From assembly GCA_029210325.1 (NCBI GenBank), contig JARGPU010000008.1, positions 1 through 64,000 of the forward strand: a stretch of 64,000 nucleotides of DNA, read 5' to 3'. Shown in pieces: positions 45,629 to 53,938 of this stretch. A program made the position numbers and the translations under genes. Position 1 is the stretch's first letter. Every line of letters starts with the position of its first letter. The stretch comes from Alcanivoracaceae bacterium. GTDB taxonomy: Bacteria; Pseudomonadota; Gammaproteobacteria; Pseudomonadales; Alcanivoracaceae. The notes under the pieces are model-generated. The model saw only the letters and a list, made by a program, of their open reading frames with translations. It made no database searches and was not told where the DNA came from.

Positions 45629-46834
45629 TTATTTCAGCTCTTTTGACGACAGGCCAAGCAGACGACGGGCAATAATCAGCTGCTGGATCTGCTGGGTACC
45701 CTCAAAGATGTCGAGAATCTTTGAGTCGCGAGCCCATTTTTCCAGAAGTTCATCTTCGCCATAGCCGATGGTTCCGGCCAGCTCGACGCAGCGCAGGGTG
45801 ATGTAATTGCCCACCCGGCCGGCTTTTGCTTTCGAGATCGACGCTTCCAGGGAGTTGGATTTTTTGTTGTCCGCCATCCAGGCGGCCTTGACGGCCAACC
45901 AGTAGGTAGCTTCCCAATCCGCTTCCATTTTGTAGATCTCAGCCTCAATGGCACTGGTGTTATCCACCGGCGCGCCATAGTCCAGCGTGACATGCTCTTT
46001 GAGCAGCTCGCGGATGCGGTCCAGCGACGCCTTGGCGCAGCCGAGCGCGAAGCAGGCGACCAGCGGTCTGGTGTTGTCAAAGGTTTCCATGACACCGGCA
46101 AAACCCTTGGCCACATCAATTTCCGGGTTGCCCAGCAGGTTTTCCGCCGGCACACGGCAATCGGTGAAGTTAATAGCCGCAGTATCGGAAGCACGGATGC
46201 CCAGCTTGTGTTCAAGGCGGGCCAGTTCCATGCCTTGAGTGCCCCACTCGACTACAAAGGACTTGATAGCCGCGCGACCCACCGATGGATCCAGTGTTGC
46301 CCAGACCACCACACAGTCAGCGCGCTGACCGGAGGTTACATAGATTTTTTCACCGTTCAGGACATAGTGATCGCCGTCCTTGATTGCGGTGGTACGAATG
46401 GCAGCGGAGTCTGAGCCGCAGCCCGGCTCGGTGATTGCCATTGCCGCCCACTTGCCTTTGAAACGCTCAAGTTGCTCGTCGTTAGCCACCGCTGCAATCG
46501 CAGCATTACCGAGGCCCTGACGGGGCATGGCCAGCAAGAAGCCGACATCGCCATAGGAGAGTTCCAGCGCGCCAAGGCAAGTGCTCATGTTGGCGCCATT
46601 TTTTACCGAACCATCGTCGGTGATACGACCTTTACCAGTCTGACTGGCGCCGGCACTGGATTCCGGATCACCCTCGTTAAAGCCATCGAGTACCGAGGCG
46701 AGCATATCCAGCTCTTTTGGGTATTCGTGCTCGGCTCGATCATATTTGCGCGAGATGGGGCGGAATACGCTCAATGCTACTTGGTGAGCATTGTTGATGA
46801 TCGGGCGAAATTTTTTCGGGATTTCGATATTCAT
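45629..46834 (-). CDS. Acyl-CoA dehydrogenase, subunit with catalytic Glu
   Basis: FAD enzyme of 401 residues that introduces the 2,3 double bond in acyl-CoA. It shows AITEPGCGSDSAAIRTTA (near residue 134) with the FAD/substrate Ser/Thr, VTSGQRADCVVVWAT, and a C-terminal KILDIFEGTQQIQQLIIAR. The last block holds the catalytic Glu at 378 in the classic (I/Y)-x-EGT position. Eighteen bases downstream of a second dehydrogenase gene lacking that residue. GGGAGA precedes the ATG. The pair may make a heteromeric enzyme, as known for steroid side-chain FadE pairs in actinobacteria. Chain-length or substrate type unknown. Confidence 0.88.
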   Translation of the reverse strand: MNIEIPKKFRPIINNAHQVALSVFRPISRKYDRAEHEYPKELDMLASVLDGFNEGDPESSAGASQTGKGRITDDGSVKNGANMSTCLGALELSYGDVGFLLAMPRQGLGNAAIAAVANDEQLERFKGKWAAMAITEPGCGSDSAAIRTTAIKDGDHYVLNGEKIYVTSGQRADCVVVWATLDPSVGRAAIKSFVVEWGTQGMELARLEHKLGIRASDTAAINFTDCRVPAENLLGNPEIDVAKGFAGVMETFDNTRPLVACFALGCAKASLDRIRELLKEHVTLDYGAPVDNTSAIEAEIYKMEADWEATYWLAVKAAWMADNKKSNSLEASISKAKAGRVGNYITLRCVELAGTIGYGEDELLEKWARDSKILDIFEGTQQIQQLIIARRLLGLSSKELK

Positions 46835-46852
46835 GTCGTCTGTCTCCCGTGA

Positions 46853-48160
46853 TTAAAGGTGCAAGCCGCCGAAGGCGACACCAAGCACACGCAGATCGCG
46901 ATACCAGCGCTCCACCGGATACTCATGGGTAAAGCCATGTCCGCCGAGCAGTTGCACGCCGTCTGTGCCGATTTTCATTGCTTTGTCTTTTACCAGAGTG
47001 CGGGCCAGGTAGGCTTCGCGCTGGAACGACTTGCCCTGTTCTGCGCGACAGGCTGCGCGGTAGGTGAGCATGCGCATGGAATCAATTTCGATAGCCATAT
47101 CAGAGATGATAAAGGCCACCGCCTGACGGTAGCTGATCGGCTCGCCGAAGGCTTTGCGCTCGTTGCAGTAGGGGATTACATAATCCATCACCCCCTGACA
47201 GGCACCGATAGCCAGCGCACACCAGGCCAGCGTGCCCAGATCGATAAACGCACGGTAATCAAAATCCGTATCGCCCAGTCGGTTGCTTGCTGGTACGCGC
47301 ACATTCTCAAGCAGCAAGGGTCGGCAGCCAGCGGCGCGAACGCCCATGGTTGGATCCTCGCCACAGCTCAGTCCTGCGGTGCCGCCCTCGACGATAAATA
47401 CGGCGGGGCCATCGTCGGTCTGCGCAGCAACGAGGAACAGTTCTGCCTCGGCGGCGAGGGGTACCAATGATTTTTTGCCATTGAGTACATAGTCGTCGCC
47501 ATCTTTGCTTGCCGTGGTGGCCAGTTGGGCCGGGTCAAACAAAGGAGTTGGTTCTGCCACTGCAATTGCCGCTTTGGGTGGTTTGTCTTCGGTGAAAGCG
47601 GGCAAGTAGCGGGCTTGCTGATCAGCGCTGCCCCAAGCGGTGAGGGCGTTAGCAACACCAATGGGCGCCAGAATGGCTACCGCCTGACCCATGTCGCCAT
47701 GAGCCAGATCTTCCGCCACGAGCATCCCGGTAACGGTAGAGCGTTCGCCGGCGGCACCGCCCAGTGATTCGGGCACGGCAAAAAAGTTGAGTCCCAACTC
47801 CAGTGCGGCGGCCAGGGTTTCGTCGCTGGTGGCGCTGGCCATATCTGCCTTTTCTCCGGCAGGGCGCAACATGTCGCGGGCAAAGGCTTGCACCGAATCG
47901 CGGATCATTTGCTGCTCTTCGGTGATGTTCAGGTCGAACAGGTCAGTGGTGTGTCCCGGCGCGGTGAGCCGCTCCGGCTTGTCGAGTTTCTTCGACGCCT
48001 TGAAAGTACGGGCACTGGTGGTGATCACGCGGAACCCGGTTTTGGTCAGGGTGTAGGCCATCCGCTCGACAAACTTTCGTAGACCGATCCGGTCCAGTAC
48101 TCCGGAGCTGGCCAGCTTGTTCAGGGAGCTGAGCGCGTAGCCGACTGCATCTTTGGCCAT
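46853..48160 (-). CDS. Acyl-CoA dehydrogenase-like protein lacking the catalytic Glu segment
   Basis: A 435-residue acyl-CoA dehydrogenase homologue with two oddities. It has an N-terminal extension of about 75 residues (hydrophilic, Lys/Thr-rich) before the core start TEEQQMIRDSVQAFARDML. It also ends right after YPVERWYRDLRVLGVAFGGLHL (two blocks), so the usual IYEGTxEIQ segment with the catalytic base is missing. FAD-binding parts such as AIAVAEPTPLFDPAQL are also altered (no GCGSD). The normal stop and the ribosome site of the next gene show that this is not a simple frameshift. Probably a structural or regulatory partner of the next dehydrogenase. Activity alone is doubtful. Confidence 0.8.
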   Translation of the reverse strand: MAKDAVGYALSSLNKLASSGVLDRIGLRKFVERMAYTLTKTGFRVITTSARTFKASKKLDKPERLTAPGHTTDLFDLNITEEQQMIRDSVQAFARDMLRPAGEKADMASATSDETLAAALELGLNFFAVPESLGGAAGERSTVTGMLVAEDLAHGDMGQAVAILAPIGVANALTAWGSADQQARYLPAFTEDKPPKAAIAVAEPTPLFDPAQLATTASKDGDDYVLNGKKSLVPLAAEAELFLVAAQTDDGPAVFIVEGGTAGLSCGEDPTMGVRAAGCRPLLLENVRVPASNRLGDTDFDYRAFIDLGTLAWCALAIGACQGVMDYVIPYCNERKAFGEPISYRQAVAFIISDMAIEIDSMRMLTYRAACRAEQGKSFQREAYLARTLVKDKAMKIGTDGVQLLGGHGFTHEYPVERWYRDLRVLGVAFGGLHL

Positions 48161-48362
48161 TGGTTAGTCCTCTGGGTGGATAAAACGTCCCGGATTATGC
48201 GCGGGCTGAGGAATAACCTCTTGACCGCACCGCCTGTGGGCCCAGTCGATGCGGCAAGAGAGCGCTGTGGAGCAGCCAATATAGAAGCGCTGAATGTGTT
48301 TCCAGCTTGCTGCGCAGGGCGGCCAGATGGCTACGGCGCGGCAGTATGCGCCGTGCTAACAG

Positions 48363-49379
48363 TTAAGGGCTTTGTAATCCCCGATATGTGGTCTCAACAA
48401 TGATCCGCAACATGCCGAGCAGCGGTATTACCAGCACCATGCCGGTGATGCCGCCGACATGACCGGCAACCACCACCGCCACCATGGCCACCGCTGGGTG
48501 TAGATTGACGCTGCCAGCGAGCAGGAAGGGAATTACCACGGCGTTGTCGAAACCAAAGCCCACAGCCAGCACCAGAATAATTTCCATCAGCGCGCCCGGG
48601 TCCAGCCCCGGGCCGGCAATCATCACCATTACTGGTGCAATCATGGCTAGCAATGGGCCCAGATAGGGTACCAGCCCAGCGATACCAGTTAGTGCTCCCA
48701 GCAGCAGCGGTGAGGGCATGCCGATCAGCCAGAAGCCAACAGAGGTGATACTGGCCAGAATCAGTGCTTGAAGTACCAGCCCGCGTAGGTAGGCCTGCAG
48801 CCGGTTGCACACCCGGTGATACATCAGCCAGCCCAGTTCGAACTGGTGATTGGGCAGCGTGCTCAAGGCCTGATCCCGCCAGCTTCGGTAGTCACGCAGG
48901 AAAAACCAGGCCAGCGGTGGTACTAGCACAAGGTTGAGCAACACATTGGCTAGCCAGGAGGTTGATGCGAGCAGTCTTTCCGGTTGAATCCATCCGCGTA
49001 AATCCAGTGCTGCAACCTGATTGGCGAGTTGCAGCTGCACGCCGAGGACCGATTCAAGGTGTATGTCAAAGCTGGCAACTGTGCGAGTAATCCCCAGTTG
49101 CAGCTGTTCAATATCTGCGCCCAGTTGTGGCAGGTACTCTCGGCCCACATCTGCCAGATGAGCTGCGAAGTACGTCAGGGCAATCAGTGGTGGCAATAAC
49201 GCCGTAGCAATGGCGAGGTCCTTGCGCACGCCGACGGCTTGAAGGCTTGCAACTATGGGCTCTAGCAGTAGATAGAAAAGAATGCATAGCAGTGCGGCAA
49301 TCCATAGCGGTGTAAGCAGGTAGCCCGTAACAGCTAATATGGATGCACCGACCGCCATGCGCGTTAGCCAAGGCTTCAT
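48363..49379 (-). CDS. AI-2E/PerM family membrane transporter
   Basis: A 338-residue inner-membrane protein with about eight hydrophobic segments and the family pattern: two N-terminal helices, a large soluble middle (about 75-150), and a C-terminal helix group with GIAGLVPYLGPLLA (about residue 232) and FGFDNAVVIPFLLAG. Members export small molecules or ions; the autoinducer-2 role applies to only some, and nothing here fixes the substrate. Its ATG overlaps the stop of the upstream cyclic-nucleotide-binding gene by 4 bp. That points to coupled production and perhaps regulation by a cyclic nucleotide. Confidence 0.85.
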   Translation of the reverse strand: MKPWLTRMAVGASILAVTGYLLTPLWIAALLCILFYLLLEPIVASLQAVGVRKDLAIATALLPPLIALTYFAAHLADVGREYLPQLGADIEQLQLGITRTVASFDIHLESVLGVQLQLANQVAALDLRGWIQPERLLASTSWLANVLLNLVLVPPLAWFFLRDYRSWRDQALSTLPNHQFELGWLMYHRVCNRLQAYLRGLVLQALILASITSVGFWLIGMPSPLLLGALTGIAGLVPYLGPLLAMIAPVMVMIAGPGLDPGALMEIILVLAVGFGFDNAVVIPFLLAGSVNLHPAVAMVAVVVAGHVGGITGMVLVIPLLGMLRIIVETTYRGLQSP

Positions 49380-49882
49380 TGGTCCGTAGCCTCGCTGATG
49401 ATTTTCCCGGAGCCGCGATTGCCGCGGTGTAGTCGGGCCACCAGCAGGCGGGCCAGATTGGTCATGATTTCCAGGCCGGCTCCAGGGCGGTGACGGACAA
49501 ATTCTTCCAGCTGGAAGCGCACCAGAAAAGAGACGGTGGCCTCACTCAGAGCAATCGCGCTGGCCGAGCGTGGCGCATCCTGGAGTAGAGCACTTTCGCC
49601 AAAAAAATCACCGGGCTGCAGTTCAGCAATGCGCTTCTCATCGCTCTCGATGGCGATATTGCCGGAAATGATTACCGCAGCAGACACGCCAGCTTCACCT
49701 TCGCGGAACAGATACTCGCCCGGTTGGTAGTGGCGCAGATGGGTTCGTTCGACCAGCTTGTTGCAGACGGAGGCAGGGACGTCGCTGAGTAGCGGCGTGT
49801 TGCGCCAGGCCTCGCGGGTTGCACTGGCAGGATCCTTGCGGCGAAACGGGTTTTCCCAGAGGTGGCGTTGAGAGTGGCTCAC
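49376..49882 (-). CDS. Single cyclic-nucleotide-binding domain protein
   Basis: A 168-residue protein with a CRP-type cNMP-binding fold and no DNA-binding domain. The domain (about 28-145) runs from LLSDVPASVCNKLVERTHLR through YLFREGEAGVSAAVIISG to the phosphate-binding cassette PGDFFGESALLQDAPRSASAIA, where Glu and Arg for the nucleotide phosphate/ribose are present. Hence it likely binds cAMP or cGMP. Co-translated (4-bp overlap) with the PerM-like permease, whose activity it may tune. Cytoplasmic. Confidence 0.85.
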   Translation of the reverse strand: MSHSQRHLWENPFRRKDPASATREAWRNTPLLSDVPASVCNKLVERTHLRHYQPGEYLFREGEAGVSAAVIISGNIAIESDEKRIAELQPGDFFGESALLQDAPRSASAIALSEATVSFLVRFQLEEFVRHRPGAGLEIMTNLARLLVARLHRGNRGSGKIISEATDQ

Positions 49883-49891
49883 GGTAATGCC

Positions 49892-50164
49892 TCAGTGGTC
49901 TGAATCGGGCGGCAAACGGCTGTGGCTGCCATCACATAGCGGCCCGTCGGCCGACTGCTTACAGCCGCAGAAAAACACAATCTTATCTCTTTCAGCGGTG
50001 TATTTGACCGGGGTTCTTCCGCTGCCCTCATGGCTGCCATCACAGAATGGCTGGTTACCGCTCAGGCCACAGCTGCACCAGAAATAGGCTTTGCCCTTCT
50101 CAACTTCCAGAGGGAAGGGAGTGCGGCTGGCGACCTTGGGTTTGTCCATCCTGTCTGGGCTCAT
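49892..50164 (-). CDS. Tandem CDGSH iron-sulfur protein
   Basis: A 90-residue protein containing two CDGSH motifs, each ligating a 2Fe-2S cluster by three Cys and one His. Ligands: C30, C32, C41, H45 (CSCGLSGNQPFCDGSH) and C66, C68, C77, H81 (CGCKQSADGPLCDGSH). Bacterial members are small cytoplasmic redox or iron-sulfur transfer proteins. AGGAGAG lies six bases before the ATG. It is 9 bp upstream of the cNMP-binding gene on the same strand, so probably one operon of three genes. Confidence 0.93.
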   Translation of the reverse strand: MSPDRMDKPKVASRTPFPLEVEKGKAYFWCSCGLSGNQPFCDGSHEGSGRTPVKYTAERDKIVFFCGCKQSADGPLCDGSHSRLPPDSDH

Positions 50165-50269
50165 GGTGCTCTCTCCTGAACAGCGGTTGTCCTCGAACTG
50201 TCATGCAAACTTCACTGCGGTGCAACTATGTCCTTACAGACTGCTGCAAACGGGGATATGGAGTGGTGC

Positions 50270-51121
50270 ATGCTTGCTCAGGCAGCGGAAAAGATCAAAG
50301 CACTAAACAGTGTTCTGGCTCGACCGTTTGTGGTCAGTGCGGAAAAGTTACGGATTCAGGGAAAAGATCCAGCCTTGGCAGGGAGTGGTAGCCGATTTGT
50401 CGCCGAGTTCAGTCGTTCGCGGCGCGATATCATCCGCGCCCAGCGGCTGCGCTACCGGATATTTTCGGAGGAGTATGGGGCCAGCATCAAGGCACCGTTC
50501 GGGCTGGACCGGGATCGCTTTGATAAGCACTGCCGGCATTTGCTGGTTTGGGATACCCGGACTGGTGAGCTGGTTGGCTATACCCGGGTGCTGACCATGC
50601 AGGCCAGTCGTCGGGCTGGTGGATTCTATTCTGCCAGCGAGTTTGACTTGGCCATGCTGGCCCAGCTGCCGGGCCAAGTGGCCGAGATTGGCCGTACCTG
50701 TATTCATCCTGCATATCGTGGCGGTGCGGTAATTGCCGTGCTTTGGTCAAGACTGGCGCAGTTTATGATTGAGGAAAAAATTGACCATCTGATTGGTTGC
50801 GCCAGTGTGGCTCTGAACGAGGGCTACGATGTTGGAGCCATCGTTGCCCGGATTGGTCAGCATCACCTCAGTGCCCCGGGCCTCCGTGTGGCTCCGCGTC
50901 TGCCTTTACAACAGTTAAGCGCTAGCGATGATAGCGCAGAGCGTATGCCCGCTTTGTTAAAGGCCTATCTGCGCATGGGCGCTCGGGTGTGTGGCCAGCC
51001 TTGCTGGGATCCAGACTTTAACTGCATCGACTTCTTTATCCTGCTATCCGTGACCGATCTGCCTGCCCGGTATGTGCAGCACTTTCTGCAGCCTGCGCCG
51101 GCCAGCCAGATGGCGGTCTGA
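50270..51121 (+). CDS. olsB: L-Ornithine N(alpha)-acyltransferase
   Basis: First enzyme of ornithine lipid synthesis: transfers a 3-hydroxyacyl group from ACP to ornithine. The GNAT-like protein of 283 residues has RAQRLRYRIFSEEYGA, DRDRFDKHCRHLLV, VAEIGRTCIHPAYRGGAVIAVLW (two blocks) and the HHLSAPGLRVAPRLPL segment, all typical of OlsB. The open frame starts at 50228; the ATG at 50270 is preferred since GGAG is six bases upstream, but the longer form is possible. The stop overlaps the start of the acyltransferase gene by one base (TGATG), giving the familiar olsB-olsA pair. Confidence 0.9.
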   Translation: MLAQAAEKIKALNSVLARPFVVSAEKLRIQGKDPALAGSGSRFVAEFSRSRRDIIRAQRLRYRIFSEEYGASIKAPFGLDRDRFDKHCRHLLVWDTRTGELVGYTRVLTMQASRRAGGFYSASEFDLAMLAQLPGQVAEIGRTCIHPAYRGGAVIAVLWSRLAQFMIEEKIDHLIGCASVALNEGYDVGAIVARIGQHHLSAPGLRVAPRLPLQQLSASDDSAERMPALLKAYLRMGARVCGQPCWDPDFNCIDFFILLSVTDLPARYVQHFLQPAPASQMAV

Positions 51122-51888
51122 TGGTCGCTCTGGTTGCGCCTAAGACCTCTGCCGCCTGGCCGGAAGTGCGTCGGCTATGGCGCTTGTTACGGGTCATGAT
51201 GCATCTTTCTTATGGTCTACTGCTGGCTGCAGTGATTGGCGCATTCTGGCGGCCTTACCGGCCGCTGGTGCAGCGTGCCACCAGACACTGGTTGAGCTGT
51301 CTGCTGGATATTCTCGCGGTGCGCATGGAGGTCAATGGCATGCCACTGCAGGGAACCGTTTTTCTGGTTAGCAATCATGTTTCCTGGCTGGATATTCCGC
51401 TCATTGGAGTGCAGCGTCCGGTGCACTTTCTGTCCAAGGCGGAAGTACGGGGCTGGCCGTTGATTGGCCTGTTGGCGCAGGCGGTGGGCACCTTGTTTAT
51501 TCGTCGGGGCAGTGGTGAGTCGCAAAGCAAAAGTGTTGAGATAGCGGAGCACCTGAAGCTTGGCCGTACTATTTTGGTGTTCCCGGAGGGCACCACTACG
51601 GATGGTCGCTCGGTAAAGCGTTTCTTTTCTCAGTTGTTTGCCGCGCCGGCGCTGGCCAATGTACCAGTGCAGCCTTTGGCGCTGCGCTATCTCGACAGTC
51701 ACGGTCAGCTTGATACCTCATTGGCCTTCGTTGGTGACGACGATTTTCATCTGCACCTGTGGCAGATGCTGCGTCGTGATCAGGTTGTTGTGCAGCTCAG
51801 TTGGGGGGAGCCCATGGTCGCCAACGAAGATCGTGATCAGCTTGCCCGACAGGCCCACAGGGCTGTCACAGCGATGCTGGCTCGTTAG
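51121..51888 (+). CDS. olsA: Lyso-ornithine lipid O-acyltransferase
   Basis: Second enzyme of ornithine lipid synthesis, a PlsC-type acyltransferase of 255 residues at the inner membrane. It has an N-terminal hydrophobic helix (about 27-45). The catalytic HX4D is in SNHVSWLDIP (His86, Asp91), the glycerophosphate-motif equivalent is FPEGTTTDGR near 154, and RRGSGESQS lies between. Coupled to olsB by overlap. Ornithine lipids replace phospholipids under phosphate limitation in several marine bacteria; no Pho box was recognised here. Confidence 0.9.
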   Translation: MVALVAPKTSAAWPEVRRLWRLLRVMMHLSYGLLLAAVIGAFWRPYRPLVQRATRHWLSCLLDILAVRMEVNGMPLQGTVFLVSNHVSWLDIPLIGVQRPVHFLSKAEVRGWPLIGLLAQAVGTLFIRRGSGESQSKSVEIAEHLKLGRTILVFPEGTTTDGRSVKRFFSQLFAAPALANVPVQPLALRYLDSHGQLDTSLAFVGDDDFHLHLWQMLRRDQVVVQLSWGEPMVANEDRDQLARQAHRAVTAMLAR

Positions 51889-51981
51889 GTTTCCGCCGTC
51901 TGTGTAGTCCGGTAGCATCGCTGCAACTGTGCGGAGACCTGCCATGGCAACAGCCTGCAATCTGAAAGCGGCATACACCCA

Positions 51982-53019
51982 GTGCCCGTGAGGCTTATTT
52001 TCCTGCTCTGTATGCTTTCCCTTGGTGGTTGCCAGGCTGGTTATTATGCCCATCTGGCGGGCGGCCATGTGGGGCTGATGGCGGCTCGGCAGCCACTCGA
52101 GGAAGCACTGGCGAGCGACCTCCTGACCGAACATCAGCGTCATCAGCTGCAGCTCAGTCAGGCGCTGCTTGGCTTCGCCGATGAGCGACTGGCATTGCCC
52201 TCGGAAAAGGTCTATCGCCACTACGTTGCCTTGCCTCAGGATTGGGTGGTATGGAACCTGTTTGCCGCTGAGGAGTTTTCTCTGCAGCCACATCAATGGT
52301 GCTATCCACTGGTTGGTTGTGCCGGCTATCGGGGGTACTTTTCCGCCACTCGTGCCCAGCGAGACAGGCAGCGGTTAGAAGAAAAGGGGCTGCAGGTATT
52401 TGGCGCTGGGGCAATTGCCTATTCGACTTTGGGCTGGTTCCGCGATCCGTTGACCAGCGCCATGCTGGATGGGGATGATGTCTGGTTTGCGGAGCTACTG
52501 TTTCACGAGCTGGTACACCGGCGCTATTACCTCAAGGGCGACACCCGCTTTAATGAGAGTCTGGCTACGGCGGTGGCCCGTGAGGGAGTGCGTCGCTGGC
52601 TGGCGGCCCATGGTGATCCGGCTCAGATCCGTGTGCTGGAGCAGCGTGACCAGGCCCAGAAGGTGTTCCTGACACTGGTCGGTAGCGCTCGTCAGAGCCT
52701 GCAATCCCTGTATGCTTCCGGTCTGCCGGCGGCGCAGATGCGTCAGGCCAGAGAGCAAATTCTTGCTGACCTACGGCGCGACTATCAGGCAGCCCTGCAG
52801 CAGACCCCGGCCCTCGCTGGCTATCAGCAATGGTTTGCCGGGCCATTGAACAATGCCCAGTTTAATATGGTCAGTGATTATCATGATCAGGTGCCGCTGT
52901 TCGATGCGGCGCTGCTGGAGTGCGGCGGTAACTGGCCCTGCTTCTGGCGGCAAGTAAACAAACTGGCGCGGCTTTCGCCGGAACAGCGTGCCGCCATCAC
53001 CGAGAGACTGAATGATTGA
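51982..53019 (+). CDS. Zinc aminopeptidase-like lipoprotein (DUF2265 family)
   Basis: A 345-residue protein with a lipobox LSLGGC (Cys17) and a zinc-peptidase motif HELVH (residues 175-179) followed by FNESLATAVAREG, whose Glu is the likely third ligand. I place it in the predicted aminopeptidase family DUF2265 on the HELVH-RRYY-x-NES layout. The start is a GTG at 51982 or at 51988, neither with a good ribosome site. The last 8 bp overlap the rhomboid gene. Probably anchored in the outer membrane and acting in the periplasm on short peptides; substrate unknown. Confidence 0.8.
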   Translation: MPVRLIFLLCMLSLGGCQAGYYAHLAGGHVGLMAARQPLEEALASDLLTEHQRHQLQLSQALLGFADERLALPSEKVYRHYVALPQDWVVWNLFAAEEFSLQPHQWCYPLVGCAGYRGYFSATRAQRDRQRLEEKGLQVFGAGAIAYSTLGWFRDPLTSAMLDGDDVWFAELLFHELVHRRYYLKGDTRFNESLATAVAREGVRRWLAAHGDPAQIRVLEQRDQAQKVFLTLVGSARQSLQSLYASGLPAAQMRQAREQILADLRRDYQAALQQTPALAGYQQWFAGPLNNAQFNMVSDYHDQVPLFDAALLECGGNWPCFWRQVNKLARLSPEQRAAITERLND

Positions 53020-53848
53020 GCTGACCCGCTTCCCTCATATGCAGATCGCCAGATTATTTGCTCAGGTGCTGCGCGATCAGGGTATAGCCAGCGAGCTGCG
53101 AGAACAGCAGCAGGAGGTGGCCTTGCTGCTGCTTGATCCAGAGCGTTTTCAGGAGGCCCGTGACCTGCTGGAGGAGTTTGGTCGCAACCCTCTGGCGGCT
53201 CGCTTTCAGGCCTCCGCGTGGCGTTCTGGTGCCAGTTTCTCGATACGCAGTGATCGCTCGCAGGGCGGTATGCTGAGCAACTGGTGGCGCGGACTTGGGC
53301 CTGTGGTCAAAGTGGTGTTTGCTGCCTGCGTGGCAGTGTTCCTGTCGCCGATTCTCGTGCAGGGCAGTGTCTATGAGGCATTCATATTCGTCCCGGACAG
53401 TGCTGCTCTGGCGCAGCAGCCCTGGCGCCTGTTCACCCCGATGCTGCTGCACTTTGGCCTGTTGCACATTATTTTCAATCTGCTCTGGTGGCAGACGCTA
53501 GGCGGTATTATCGAGCGGTTCCAGTCGTCTGCTCAGCTGGTGGTGGTGACGCTGGTTACCGCGGCTGTGTCGAACTATGCCCAGTTTGTCGCCAGTGGGC
53601 CCAACTTCGGTGGTTTGTCAGGGGTGGTCTACGGGCTGCTCGGCTATCTGTGGCTTTATGGCCGGGTGAACCCTGCCGCCGGTTATGGCATTCCCCGGCC
53701 TGTGGTGGTGCTGATGCTGGCCTGGCTAGTAATCTGCTGGGTGGGGCTGACAGATATTGTTGCCAATGAAGCCCATTTTGCCGGCTTACTGTCGGGCTGT
53801 GTGCTGGGGGCGCTGACCGGGCTATGGCGACGAATGCATGCTCGTTGA
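53012..53848 (+). CDS. glpG: Rhomboid intramembrane serine protease, GlpG-like
   Basis: A 278-residue protein: cytoplasmic N-terminal domain of GlpG type (about 1-75), then six membrane helices. Catalytic Ser203 lies in GGLSGVVYGLLGY, His255 in NEAHFAGLLSG, and the oxyanion Asn154 in HIIFNLLWW. It cuts membrane proteins within or near their helices. The ATG lies inside the end of the peptidase gene (8-bp overlap), linking the two proteases. No glpEGR context. Identification is secure; native substrates are unknown. Confidence 0.92.
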   Translation: MIELTRFPHMQIARLFAQVLRDQGIASELREQQQEVALLLLDPERFQEARDLLEEFGRNPLAARFQASAWRSGASFSIRSDRSQGGMLSNWWRGLGPVVKVVFAACVAVFLSPILVQGSVYEAFIFVPDSAALAQQPWRLFTPMLLHFGLLHIIFNLLWWQTLGGIIERFQSSAQLVVVTLVTAAVSNYAQFVASGPNFGGLSGVVYGLLGYLWLYGRVNPAAGYGIPRPVVVLMLAWLVICWVGLTDIVANEAHFAGLLSGCVLGALTGLWRRMHAR

Positions 53849-53938
53849 GGTTTGAGTTGCCTCGGTGCGCCTGTTATAAAGCCCTGTCTGCCTCTCCGGC
53901 CTGACCCTGTTTCATTAATCACAATAAATGAGCGCTCT

